This document shows, piece by piece, positions 1-12,400 of a DNA stretch of 64,000 bases; position 1 is the first letter of the stretch, and every line of letters starts with the position of its first letter. Source of the DNA: Rosa chinensis (taxonomy: Eukaryota > Streptophyta > Magnoliopsida > Rosales > Rosaceae); the NCBI RefSeq assembly GCF_002994745.2, contig NC_037091.1, positions 27,472,289 through 27,536,288 on the forward strand, given 5' to 3'. Both the position numbers and the translations under genes were made by a program. The notes under the pieces were generated by a model, which was not told where the DNA came from, made no database searches, and was given only the letters and a program-made list of their open reading frames with translations.

Positions 1-120
1 AATGCCAAGTTATTTATCGTAGTTTTATATAATTTTCTGATATATGTGTTTTTTTTATATTTCTAATATAACTTCACGTCCTTTACGTTGTTCTTCTTTG
101 GTTGGCTAGGCAACATTTAG

Positions 121-1829
121 GATCACCGCCACGGCAGTTGTGCTTGAGTTCAACCATGCATCCCGAATAGTGAAGAAACTCAAACTAGTTGGTTACCCTT
201 GCAAGATATTCAAGAATACAGCACTTATAAAAGATATGTTTACCTCAGATCTTGAAATAGCTCGATTTGAAGGTGCTTCTGTTCGAACAGTCAGTGGCAT
301 CCGGGGGCAGGTGAAAAAGGTATGTGGTTCATGCTGGAATATCTATCTTCAGGCTCTTATACCTACTGAAGTTACTTTGTCCATGTGAATCCGTTGGTTG
401 CATTTGCTTGGAAAAACCTATTCATTTATGGATCTTGTAGGTTTTATTTGCTGGCTTTGTTTATATCCTTGTGATCAAGTGATTGCTATTCACAAAGTCA
501 TAGGTTCAATGCTGATTATTGAATGATGGTGGAATAGACTTTAAAAATGATATGACTTTTGACGTCTCTACTGTTGCACTGGCATTGGGGCCAGGCATCT
601 TTTTATATGGTCTGTTATGCTGATTAATGATCTGGCCAGGCTGCAAAAGAAGAAATTGGTAACCAACCGAAAAAGAAGGGTGGACAACCAAAAGAAGGAA
701 TTGTTAGGTGCACCTTTGAGGACAAAATTAAGATGAGTGACATTGTGTTTTTGCGCGCTTGGACTCAAGTTGATGTTCCTTGCTTTTATAACCCATTAAC
801 CACATCTCTGCAACCCCATGATGTGACCTGGCAAGGGATGAAAACTGTAGCTGAGTTGAGGAGAGACCGCAATATTCCTATTCCTGTTAACAAAGATTCA
901 CTCTACAAGGTATGTCATGTAAATATGAGCAATACAGAGGCACACTCCATCCTAGAAACAATACTCCTTTGCTTATGCTTAGGTAACTAAATTTGTCTGT
1001 TTGCTTGCTCAACAGCCAATTGAAAGGAAGCAGAGGAAGTTCAACCCACTGGTGATTCCCAAAGCAGTACAAGCAAGTCTTCCATTTAAATCAAAGCCTA
1101 AGGATACACCGAATAGAAGAAAGCAACTTCTTGAAGATAGAAGAGCTGTTGTGAGGGAGCCTCATGAACAGAAAATTCATGCTTTGCTTCAAAATCTTCG
1201 GTTAATCAAATCAGAGAAGGTATTTAGACTAATATTGTCTTCCCAAACGTCATAATTGATGATCAAATTTGTTGTAAATCAAATTGGGTGTACATACACA
1301 AGTAAAAGAGGTTTTCACACCAGAGTTTACTTCCTGATGTCTTGTGGAGGCCTTTTTTTTGGGGGGGGGGGGGGGGGTTAAATATACTTGGTAATCTTTC
1401 TGGAAATGTTTATCTTCATGGGCCTAGCTATCAGATCGTTATTTATTGGTCTTGTGATTAACATAATAAATAGTTAAATACCTGATGTGTAGTGAATGTA
1501 CAGTGAATATATTAGTTTTCTAGTTGTAATAGTTGTCTGTTAGAGAATTATTCTTGGCTTGTCTTGTTTGTTTTTCTCCTCAGATTATGCTGTTATTTAA
1601 TTTATATAAATTTTTGTTGGAGTTCTGAAAGTTAATTGTGTCCCAACTTCACATGGCCTTGCAGTTAAAGAAGCGCAAGATAAAGGATGAGAAGAAAAGA
1701 AAAGAAATTGAAGCACAGAAAGCCAAAGATGAGCAGTTGTCAAGAAAGCGCCAGAGAGAAGAACGACGAGAGAGATACCGGGTGCAAGACAAAGCTCAGA
1801 AGAAAATGAGGAGACATGCGGAGGACTGA
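121..1829 (+). CDS. BMS1: Ribosome biogenesis protein BMS1 homologue, C-terminal exons (5' part outside window)
   Basis: BMS1 is the GTPase that acts in the nucleolus in early 40S (SSU processome) assembly. Four exons are readable: 121-319, 640-909, 1016-1219 and 1665-1829, each bounded by AG/GT splice sites and joining in frame. The first gives [20 protein letters not shown] and later GIRGQVKK. The second carries [20 protein letters not shown] and [13 protein letters not shown], conserved in the BMS1/TSR1 C-terminal domain. The third has [16 protein letters not shown]. The last is a very basic Lys/Arg/Glu-rich tail ending MRRHAED and a TGA at 1827. No stop interrupts the exons, so the gene looks functional. 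The GTPase domain must lie to the left of the window. Family assignment is from recognised motifs; exon boundaries are inferred from splice consensus. Confidence 0.9.
1220..1664 (+). other. Last intron of BMS1 with a poly-G tract
   Basis: Intron between the third and fourth visible BMS1 exons, starting GTATTT and ending TTGCAG. It contains a T8-G18 homopolymer run around 1352-1378, probably length-variable and error-prone in assembly. No other element is seen in it. Confidence 0.75.
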
Positions 1830-2615
1830 TGGTAGTTGTTTGCAACAACTTTTTGGTTAAATAGGTGGTGTACTGCGTGCAAAGAAACAGCAGTGCTAGA
1901 AGTAGAAGCATGAAGAAAGAAAATTTATTGCAGTTTTACTCTACTTGGATTTGATGCTGGGTCAAAGAAATGATCGTAATTAGGGTATTCATTACCTCGG
2001 CTGCAGAGTCATATGTCTGTTCTTGGCTTTGATAAAGTTGGATGGAATCCATTTCGGATGAAACTTTTTCTTCCTCGAGTTTAACTGTATGTTGGATAAA
2101 TTAAGCAAGGTTACGCAATATATTGTTCTGTTATATTGTGAATTGTATTGGTATTAGTTTTTTAATTTTTGGAGAAAGATAGTATTATTGAAACTCTGAA
2201 AGTAGACATATTTAGATCCCTAACAACGCTACATGGTAAAAAGAAAAAAAATTAAAATATGTAGCGGCCTTCTAGTCATTTTCAAGTGAAACATAACAGA
2301 TATCTAAATCCTAAATTATAATAATTTTTATATTTAATTTTTAATTTTTTATTAAGCATTTTTTATAACCTCTGTGGATTGTTTTTTTTATAACCTTTAT
2401 AGATTACCGAAAACAAGTTGCCGAGCAGCCAAATTGACATAAACAAAGAGAGCTTCTCTCTCTAGGTTTTAGAGAGAACATATCTGAGAACTAATCCCCA
2501 CCTCTTTTCTATTGCCCAGATCTTGATCCATCGGGGTCTATTGTTCAGTCTTCATCACAGGTTCCTTTCATCTCCATTTTTCAAGCTTTTCCAGATCATT
2601 TCTCAACTTTGTGGT
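1830..2615 (+). other. BMS1 3' untranslated region and AT-rich spacer; UTR-like stretch cut by an LTR
   Basis: The first ~300 bases are the presumed 3' UTR of BMS1; the exact polyadenylation site is not evident. From about 2430 to 2615 the composition changes to CT-rich DNA (CTTCTCTCTCTAGG, then CATCACAG followed by GTTCC) that resembles the 5' UTR and first donor site of a plant gene. It runs straight into an LTR at 2616, so any gene here was separated from its body. No coding exon is recognised. Confidence 0.4.
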
Positions 2616-4378
2616 TGATAGGAGCATTATATTCAACGTTTTAAGTGTTTATCTTCTCACATTTTGCGAAGTTATCATTTCTAATTTAGTTTAGTGTCTT
2701 TGGATACATTTGAGCTGCAAATGAAGGAAATGAGCTGTAGAAAGCAAGAAATGAAAGAGACGAAGGCAATGAGGAAATGAGGTGCAGAAATGGTTAAGAA
2801 ATGAAGAAATGGAGTATTCCCAATCCTATTAGGAAAAGAATCCCAGTTGAAGTAGGAATCCTGTATCAACTAGGAATCCTGTGGCATGAGGAGTCCTGAT
2901 GATACTAGAAGACCATGTGGCTTCATGATCACTCTAGACAACAAAAGATATTTTCTCTAGAAGATAAAAGATATTTTGGCAATAAAAGAGTCCTAATTCA
3001 ATTTGGCTTCTACAACCTAAAAGAGATATTTTGGCAAAAAGGAGAGTTCTAATTCAATTTGGCTTCTACAACCTAAAAGGAATATTTGGAAAAAGGAAGA
3101 GTCCTAATTCAATTTGATTTTTACTTACTTTTCGAGGATTTCTATTGGTTGAATAATGAAGAAGAAGTGGAGAAGGACTACAACTCAAGACTTTGCCATC
3201 CCCTATATATAGATGCATATGTGAGACATATAGGGGAATTCTTTCATTCTTTTAGAATTCTTTCATTCTTTTACTTACAAATTTAGAATTCCATTCTCTA
3301 GTCCTCATAGTTTGCATTATCACCCAAGGAGAAGAAGAAGCCGTGCGATACATTTACATCCTAGCACCATCACCTTTATTACCGTCCCTTGGAGGTGCTT
3401 GCTTTCAAGATCTCATCAAGTGTTCAACGTCTTCATCTTGTCTTCCATCTTTCAGGGTGTATTTCATCTTTTTCTTTATGAACTCTTTAGTTTTTCTTAG
3501 TTTGATTTTGAAAACTATGTATGATTAGTTAACATGACGTTAACGGCAAAGTTTAAAGCCCGTTTATATATTTGATAATAAAGTTATGTTTCCTATATCT
3601 TGATTTATATGTTGCTTATGTGAGATTGCTTAATTGATTTTGGATTACAGAAAACTTTTATATGTATGTGTTCGTTGAATGCACACTTAGGATATATGCA
3701 TGTAATTGGAGCTAGATTTAGATAAACAATTCACCTAATAGTTTTGTGAACCTCTTACAAAAGTAGTAAAGGCTTTGGACAAAGGTCGAGATCAATTAAG
3801 GAGGATTGCAAATAGATAAGCTTTCTTACACTAGGTTGTGCACTTTGGTTGACATCCTTTCTTTATTCTTCATGCGTTGGATGTGTTTTGGTTAGCTAGC
3901 TTTGTAGACTATGATTGGATGTTCAATAGGTTTAATTTAGGTTCTTTCACTTAGATTACATATCCAAGGAAAGTAAATATGGGAAATCGTTTGCTTACTA
4001 ACGTTTTACATGGTCAACTTCTTTTTCATGACATAGATAATCAACTATAGGGATTGTAACTTGTTTCATTCATATGATTGTGGTTTGAATACTTTGGTCC
4101 TTGCGTTTCACCTTCATGATTTTATATATGTTTACTTCTTATGTTTTGATTATTTTAATTTGTGTTTACAAACCCTACTACCCCCTAATTTACGATTTTG
4201 TTATATTCCTTGATTCTTTGTTTATATTTTCATGTAATATACCTTAAAAACTATAATTCTTTATTTGTTTATGCAATGACATATGTACCCTCAGTCCTCA
4301 GCTTGAACGATCCCTACTTATTTTATATTAACGATGACATTTTTCAGGGTTAAATTGCGTGCTACTTATAGCATATCA
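2616..4378 (+). mobile_element. 5' LTR of a forward Athila-like Ty3/gypsy retrotransposon
   Basis: It starts TGATAGGAGCAT and ends AGCATATCA, the TGATA...TATCA termini shared by the other LTRs here. A TATA box (CCTATATATAGATG) lies near 3202, and the conserved 3' part (TGTACCCTCAGTCC...CGATCCCTACTTA) precedes the end. A primer-binding site follows directly, which marks it as a 5' LTR and not a solo LTR. The bases before it are GTGGT; no matching copy is found downstream, so the 3' end of this element is lost or rearranged. Length 1763 bp. Confidence 0.8.
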
Positions 4379-4383
4379 ATTTT

Positions 4384-4401
4384 TGGCGATGTTGCCGGGG
4401 A
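4384..4401 (+). other. Primer-binding site of the forward Athila-like element
   Basis: TGGCGATGTTGCCGGGGA begins six bases after the LTR. It differs at two positions from the TGGCGCCGTTGCCGGGGA site typical of Athila/Tat elements. The two changes suggest an old copy. Confidence 0.8.
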
Positions 4402-4622
4402 TTGAAAAATCTATTTGTTATTGCGTGTGTGTGTGTGTGTGTGTATATAGAATATACGTGTGAAATATTTTAAATTGTTTTGTAATTTGTGGATATTTGT
4501 GTTGATAAGAGTATGAGTTTGATTATGAGTCTTAAACCATAACGGAATTGGTGAGTGACTCTTTCTTTAACGTTAGTCACTCAACCCTTCTCTCTCAACT
4601 ATAGACTATACGTGTGAAATAT
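4402..4622 (+). mobile_element. Remnant internal region of the forward Athila-like element
   Basis: About 220 bp of leader sequence after the PBS. It contains a (GT)n microsatellite at about 4423-4443 and a partial repeat of ATACGTGTGAAATAT near 4453 and 4608. It is interrupted at 4623 by the terminus of a reverse-oriented element. No coding sequence remains. Confidence 0.6.
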
Positions 4623-6746
4623 TGATACGCTCAAAGCAAACATATAATTTAACCCTATGAGATCATTGTTAGTACGCAGTAAATAGGGATCGTTCTAATC
4701 CGGAGATTGAGGGTACACCTGTCATTGTAAGACAAATAAAGAATTAAAATAAAAAAAAGTATAATATTTACAAGAATATACAAAAGATATATACAAATTT
4801 ACAAAATAAAGGGGGTTTTAGGTTTCCGAAAATTAAAAGAAATAAAATAAAGAAAATACAAAAACATAAATACAAGAATGAAACATAAGAAACAAAGATC
4901 AAAACCAATTCCATAATCAAATTCGAATCAATCCTACAATTGTTCTTCCAAGTCATGAGAAAGAAGTTGATCATGTGAAACATTTGAAGCAAACAATTTC
5001 TCATATTTTACTTTCCTTACTAATTAACCTAAGTGAAAGCACCTAGATCAATCCTATCAAACATGCAATCAAAGTCTAGAAAGCTAACTAATCAAAACAT
5101 GTTCAACGCAATAAACAAGAGAAAGGTTATCAACTTAAGTGCACAACTTAGTATGAAAAAGTTAATCTAATTGCAATCCTTTTCAATTAAATTCGATTCT
5201 TGTCCAATACCTTTACTACTTTTGATTTAAGTTCACAAAACTATTAGGTGAATCATAAACTTAAATCTAGCACCAATTATATGCAAACCCTAAAAGTTTC
5301 GAACCAATCAAGATAAACATATAAAAGATATCAATCAAGCAAATTTAATTGAACAATCTCACATAAGCAACTATGGAATCACAATCATAAGAATCGAGAA
5401 TTTATTCAATCATAAGAATTTAGTTTAAACATTCATCTCAAACGTTAAGGTTAACTAGAACAAATCCTACGAATCCAAACAAGGAAAAATCAAAAGTGAT
5501 TACAAGGAACAAGGTTGAATTACACTGTGAAGGGAGATGGTGATGAAGAACTTGAACGTTGGACTCTTGAATCTTGGAAGCAAGCTTCAAAACTCACGGC
5601 TTCAAGGTGGATGATGGAGGGGCGCTCACGGCTTCTTCTTCCTTCTTCCTTGCCTTGCTTGAAAACGTAGAAGATGAACTAGAGAGTGGAGAGAGACTTG
5701 ACGTTATGGAGAGAGTATTTTCTGAATGGGGAGTGGAACTCTAAAACGTCAAAGGAGGGAGTATATATAGGGAACGGCAATGCTTCATGATTCTTCTATT
5801 ATTTTCCCAAGGAATTTTCTGAAAATGCCACATAGCTCATCCAATCACAATATGCCAAGTAAGCCCTATTGTGTTTGTCCAACCAATCAAAAGTCTTCAA
5901 AATAATTCCCTAATATATTGTTGTCGAAATATCCATGAATATATTCTGATTTTCTTTATTACTTTCGGCCAAAATATGTTTAGGGAATGTAGGGATGAAC
6001 CTAGACTTGATTTCAGCATTTTCTTGATGTCCACACTTCTTCTTTCCTTAAAACTCTCCCTAGGAAATCTCCAAGGCATATCCTTCCTTGTGTGGCGTCA
6101 ATCTCCTTTATTTTTTTGATTTTCACGTTGACCTCTCTCCCTTTTCATGGCAAAGCACATTTAAATCCTCCAAGAATATCTTTTTTCCCTTTAAAATCTC
6201 TCTTGAATTCCTCCAACCGAAATCTTCAATCAATCTCCTTGATTTTCACGTTGGCTCCTTCTTTTCCTCTTGGTATTTCACGGCAAAGCATATGACTCAT
6301 CCCAAAAATATCTCTTTGACATCACAAAACCCTGTTTCCAATGGGCTTTTATCCATTTGCCGAAATCCACAATAGTCTAGAAGGATCTTGGGGCTCCTTG
6401 CGTCATCTTCAAGCCTTAAAGTCTCCTAGTGCCTTCAGGAATCTTCCTCCAATGTCAACTTCCTTTATTTTTCTGCTCATGCTTCCTTGTTTGCTCAGGA
6501 GTCTTACTTTGACAAAGTTTCCTTGTTGAAACAGGATTTCCTGGTTGGACCAGGAAAACTTCATTTCTTCGTTTCAACTCATTTATGCAGTCCTTGAGCT
6601 CCTTCCAACGTTCTCTAGCTTTTCTTTCCCTTTTTGAACTTATTCCAGCTTGTTTGCTCCAAGGACCTGAAAATAGAAACTATTACTAAAAATGGAAACT
6701 TTCTAAAAATATTAACTTTCCTAAACAAGAAAGATTATTTAAGGAA

Positions 6747-9358
6747 TGATAAGAGCACAAAGTGTGACATTTTTAATATGTGTTTTCCCTCATTTGGCTA
6801 AGTTATTCTCTTAAAATTATTAATTATAACATAGTTTCTGTTTTTAGGTACTTCAAGGACGAAAATGGAGAAAAGAGGCGAAAAAGAGCAAAAATAAGCG
6901 TAAATTAAGGACAAGTCATTTTAGACACTTTCCTCTTTCAGTTTAGGAAATATTTCCTATTTTGTTTTAGGGAACTTTCTTTGAACTTTCCTATTTCTGA
7001 TTTTCTTGTTTTAAAGAGAGAATTTAGGAGTCCATCACATTAAGAACTCTTGACTGATGAAATCAAGGAAAACTTAAAAGAGAAGAAAACTTGCATAAAT
7101 CAGGAAGAATTCAAGGAGATAAAATGGAGTATTTATAGTCAATATTTATTCCTAATTATCTTATTTTCTATTGATTATAACACTAATTAAATTCTGATTT
7201 TTCTTGATTGTAGGAGTTTATTGTGTGCAGTGGCGTAGCCAGAAACATGAACTAGGAGGGTCAAGATTCAAATAACAATGATTAAACAAAAAAAAAATTC
7301 ATCAAATAACATAAAATTGCATATATTAGTTTATAAATCATAAATCATTACAATACTCAAATATAATAGATTCTTCTAAACCAAATATAATTAATCACGA
7401 TGATTGCTCTTATTTTGGTATATATTAATGGGGTTTCATTATCAATACAATCACATATATCTTTCTCAATACATGTAATCATCTATCATTCATTCACACA
7501 TCTCACATTAGGATTCGCAAATCACTTTTTATGATTTTTATGGTAGAATAACTTAAATTTATTAATCTATCTGTAAAAATTTCTAAACTATGCAGAGAAT
7601 TAAAGGAATTCTTTTAATTGAATTGAAGTTATTAATAAGTTATAAACAAAAGCTTAATCTCTAGTTATGATCAAGTCTCACTGAAAATTGGAAAAGACAA
7701 GATGAACTCTTTGGTCATATATAGTCATATAGATACAAGCGTAGAAAGATGACTACGAGAAAAAAAAAAAAAGTAAAAAAAAACTAAACATATACGGGAT
7801 ACTCATTGACTAATTGATCAATGAATAAAATATAGTAAGAAAATAAAAGAACGGTGGAGTTGTGCAATTGTCCAAGCTGTGGATAATTGATATATGAGTT
7901 AAAACTGTTTTTGTCTTTTCTGTCAGAATGGTCAAACAACATATTAAAATATAATATTATGAGAAAGTCTATAATAATTCAACCAATCAGGAAGCATCTT
8001 CAAAAACTGAGAAGGGTCAAATGACCCTTCTCGCCCTAGTGTGTCTACGCCCTTGATTGTGTGCACAATTCTTGGAAGAAATTAGTGCAATTCAAAGGAG
8101 AGGAATAAGGGATGTATCTGGTCACTATTCAAGGCGTATACTATGAGTCATTAAGGGGAAAAGAGATCAGAAAAATCAGGACTCTATCATAAGAAAATCA
8201 AGGGAATTTGGAGGAGAAATCACCTTTAGATGAATGGTCATGATTGCATCATAAGAGATGAGAATTCCACTATAAATAGCATTCATACTCTACTCCAAAA
8301 TCATCACTTCTACATACAAAATTCAGTTCATTAGCCTAGCTCTCTTCTCTCCAAAACCCTCTCCAAAATTCAGAAAAAGCCTCTTGTCGTGAAGAGCTTT
8401 AAGACTTCTCCAAGGCTGTTCGTGTTCTTAAAGCCAAGCCCTGTGTTCTCTTGACGTTCTCCAAGCTTCCTTGAAGATCAAAAAGTGTAATCCATGGCCC
8501 TTATTTCTGTTTTCATACTCTTTAGTATTGAATTTCAGATTTCATTTATGAACTTTGTTATTGGAGTTGGATTTTTGCTGAGAACGAGTTTATGTTAGTA
8601 ATTTTCCGATTTATTTCTTTATGTTCTTGAGTTGTTTATGATATCTCTACAATCTGATTTTGTGCCATCCTTTTATATCTTTAAGCATATGATTTTGGTT
8701 GAACAATGATGTTAATATGCAAGTTAATAAAGCCAAATTTGTGTTCTGATTCACCTAATCGTTTTAGGGCATAAATTGAAGTGGTAAAGGCTATGTACAA
8801 TGGTCGAGATTATATGCTACATGTTTGTGCGTTTGTAACTTCTTATGGATGCATACATGTTTAGATTCAGAATTCTAATTGCACTTAATGATTCATATTT
8901 AATGTTAATGGATGCTCTTCAGTATTAACGTGATGTTTTATATGAAATATTTGAAGTTATGGACTTTTCCTAACTTAGGAGATTAAAGAAGAATTAAAGT
9001 GGTACTCGATCTCTTCAGACTTGTACTTCGAATTCATTTCTGATATTTAGTGTTGGCACTATTTTAGATTGTATAGATTGAAACAATTCATTGCATGTTG
9101 ATATGGTTTGAAAATTCTGATTTGAGTGTGAAGAAGTCGATCATTGTAATTAGTTTTATTTGTTTCGTGTTTATTTTAAGTAGATTTTAAGTAGATTAGA
9201 AACCAAATTTCAAAACCCCCCATTTTATTCTTTTATTTGTTAATTGACCTTTTTGTGTAGGTGTACCCTACAATCCCCGGATTGAACGATCCCTGCTTAT
9301 CCTATACTGACAACTACATTTTGCAGGGTTAAATTGTGAGGCTATTTCAGCTGCATCA
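6747..9358 (+). mobile_element. Solo LTR (second Athila-like LTR family) with TSD AGGAA
   Basis: It starts TGATAAGAGCACAAAG and ends CTGCATCA, with AGGAA at 6742-6746 and again at 9359-9363. No PBS, coding region or second LTR lies between, so it is a solo LTR left by LTR-LTR recombination. It contains an 828-bp hAT insertion; without it and its TSD the LTR is 1776 bp, close to its inverted sister at 10522-12331 (1810 bp), with which it shares long similar segments. Confidence 0.85.
7228..8055. mobile_element. Non-autonomous hAT-type transposon with 8-bp TSD
   Basis: The ends are CAGTGGCGTAGCCAGA and, reversed, CAAGGGCGTAGACACA, an imperfect terminal inverted repeat of the plant hAT type. 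It is flanked on both sides by ATTGTGTG (7220-7227 and 8056-8063), a perfect 8-bp duplication. The related LTR at 10522-12331 retains the unoccupied site (reverse complement near 11843-11855), which confirms the boundaries. The 828 bp are AT-rich and contain no transposase coding region. Confidence 0.88.
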
Positions 9359-9422
9359 AGGAAATAACTAAGTAAATATGAGGAAATAACAATTAAAACG
9401 TCGCATTAAAATGCTCCTATCA

Positions 9423-9435
9423 AATTCCCCCATAC
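9423..9435 (-). other. Polypurine tract of the reverse Athila-type element
   Basis: On the minus strand GTATGGGGGAATT abuts the LTR start TGATAGGAGC. This is where plus-strand DNA priming takes place, and it fixes the element's orientation and shows the adjoining LTR is the 3' one. Confidence 0.7.
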
Positions 9436-12400
9436 TTAGATTTTGCTAGTCCCTTAGCAAAATCACAACAAAGATAGAACTAAGACTCAACGAAATTTAA
9501 AGAAGGAAAGACTCAAACGTTACAACATATAAAGACTCTATTGCCCTTCAACATTTTGTCTCAGAAATCTCTTACTTTCACAACATCAAGATTATCACTC
9601 AACCAAAAATCAATGTTTAGGCATTCGAGAGTTAATTAAAACATATAATCCACACATACACAAGTAGGACTTGGGTGTAACAATGGTGATGGGGTGGAAC
9701 TCAGAATGTTTCAGACAAGTATGATCCATATCCTCACAAGGTATATCCACTCTTTCTTCTCTCAGATCAAGGCAATGCTTAAAAGCTTATAATCGCTCAA
9801 TTATATGTGAGAGAACATAGTTTAAGGCAATCAAATAGTTCACATATATAAGAAACAAAAAGCACTTTGTGAATATAATTTTTTAGATCTCATGAAAGAT
9901 ATCAACTGCTTGCACGAATGGACCCATGCCATAGGTTCAACTCTTGTAACTCATCTCCACAGATCAAAGGCTGTCCCATCTTAAGGATCAAGAAGGTCTT
10001 ATCAAGGGTTGTAATGCGGTCAAAGCTCAAGGTTTTAAGAAATAAAGGGTAAGGAATTTAACAAAGTGTCCTAAAAACCTAGTAGAGCTCATGTAAAAGT
10101 AGATACTTCTAGAAATCCACCAAGCAAAACGTCATGTCCTTCTTATGGCTTTATAAAAGGGCCTAATGTCTTCATGTTGGGCCTAATCTTCATTCTAAAC
10201 TTCCTTTGAATTCTTGTGAACTGGACAAAGACCAAATTTTTCAATAGTGGGCCTTCAATTCAAAGCAATCTCCAAACTCACCAAGTATGGGGGACTAAAA
10301 TCCATGAACATATTTTTCTTTTTTTCGTTCTTTTTCTTTTCTAGCCGTACACATTTGTTTTCTTTTTCACGGCTTTCACATATATTTTTCTTTTCTTATG
10401 GACAAGTCTACCCCCACACTTGAACTTTCACCTCTTCTCATCCTTCATCATTGACGCCAAATCCTCAAGTAAAGTCTCAAAATTAGCTCCACTAGGTTTC
10501 TAGAACAAAGGGTAAGGTTGTTGATGCGGCTAAAATAGCCTCACAATTTAACCCTGCAAAATGTAGTTGTTAGTATAGGATAAGCAGGGATCGTTCAGTC
10601 CGGGGATTGTAGGGTACACCTAAACAAAAAGGTCAATTTAAATTAGTAATTAAAAAAACAAGTATTTATCTACAAATTTACACAAGAAACAACCATCAAA
10701 AGGGGGGATTCAACTTTTGGTTTCTAAGTTCCTTCGAAATAAAACAAAAAGATAAATATATACATATGATCGACTTCTTCACACTCAAATCAGAATTTCC
10801 AAACCATATCAACATGCAATGAATTATTTCAATCTAAACAACCTAAAATCGTGCCAACACTAAATATCAGAAATGAATTCGAAGTACAAGTCTGAAGAGA
10901 TCGAGTACCACTTTAATTCTTCTTTAATCTCCTAAGTTAGGAAGGGTCCATAAATTAAAATATTTCATATAAAACATCACGTTAATACTGAAGAGCATCC
11001 GTCAACATTAAATATGAATCATTAAGTGCAATTAGAATTCTGAATCCAAACATGTATGCATCCATAAGAAGTTACAAACGCACAAACATGTAGCATATAA
11101 TCTTGACCATTGTACATAGCCTTTACCACTTCAATTTATGCCCCAAAACGATTAGGTGAATCAGAACACAAATTTGGCTTTATTAACCTGCAGATTAACA
11201 TCATTATTCAACCAAAATCATATGCTTAAAGATATAAAAGGATGGCTCAAAATCATATTATAAATATATCATAAACCAATCAAGAACATAAAGAAACAAA
11301 TCTGAAAATTACTAACATAAACTCATTCTCAACAAAAATCCAATTCCAATAACAAAGTTCATAATCAAAATCTGAAATTCAAAACTAAAGAGTATGACAA
11401 CAGAAATAAGGGCCATGGATTACACTTTTTTGATCTTCAAGGAAGCTTGGAGAATGTCAAGAGAACACAAGGCTTGGCCTTCAAGAACACAAATAGCCTT
11501 GGAGAAGTCCTAAAGCTCTTCACGATAAGAGGCTTTTTCTGAATATTTGAAGAGGGTTTTGGAGAGAAGAAAGCTAAGCTAATGAACTGAATTTTGTATG
11601 AAGAAGTGATGATTTTGGAGTAGAGAATGACTGCTATTTATAGTGGAATTCTCATCTCTTGTGATGCAATCATGGCCAATCATCTTGAGGTGATTTCTCC
11701 TCCAAATTTGCTTGATTTTCTCATGACAAAGTCTTGATTTTTCTGATCTCTTTTCCCCTTAATGACTCATTGTATATTCCTTGAATAGTGACCAGATACA
11801 TCCCTTATTCCTCTCCTTTAAATTGCACTAATATCTTCTTCCAATTGTGCACATAATGAACTCCTACAATCAAGAAAAATCAGAATTTAATTAGTGTTAT
11901 AATCAATAGGAAATAAGATAATTAAGATAATTAGAATAAATATTGAATATAACACTCTATTTTATCTCCTTGAATTCTTCTTGATTTATGCAAGTTTTCT
12001 TTTCTTTTAAGTTTTGCTTGATTTCATCAGTCAAGAGTTTTCAATGGGATGGACTCTCATTAAAATAGAAAAATAAGAAATAGAAAAGTTCAAATGAAGA
12101 AAGTTTCCTAAAACAGAATAGGAAATATTTCCTAAAATGAAAGAGGAAAGTTTCTAACATGACTTGTCCTTAATTTACGCTCATTTCTGCTCTTTTTCGC
12201 CTGTTTTCTCCATTTCAGTCCTTGAAGTACCTAAAAACATAAACTGTGTTATAATTATTAATTTTAAGAGAATAACTTAACCAAATGAGGGAAAATACAT
12301 ATTAAAAACGTCACACTTTGTGCTCCTATCAGTTGTAACTATACTAAGGTTCAGGTTAAAGATTTTAAGGGTGATGAAAGAAAAGGCTTAACGTAGGCTC

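Larger units (their letters stand above)
4623..9422 (-). repeat. 3' LTR of the reverse Athila-type element, split by a nested solo LTR
   Basis: On the plus strand it runs from TGATACGCTCAAAG to GTCGCATTAAAATGCTCCTATCA, the reverse complement of the TGATAGGAGCATTTTAATGCG...GCGTATCA LTR found repeatedly in this window. A reversed TATA box lies near 5761-5768. Removing the insert at 6747-9358 and its 5-bp duplication leaves about 2183 bp, which matches the intact sister LTRs (1968-2574 bp). Confidence 0.8.
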
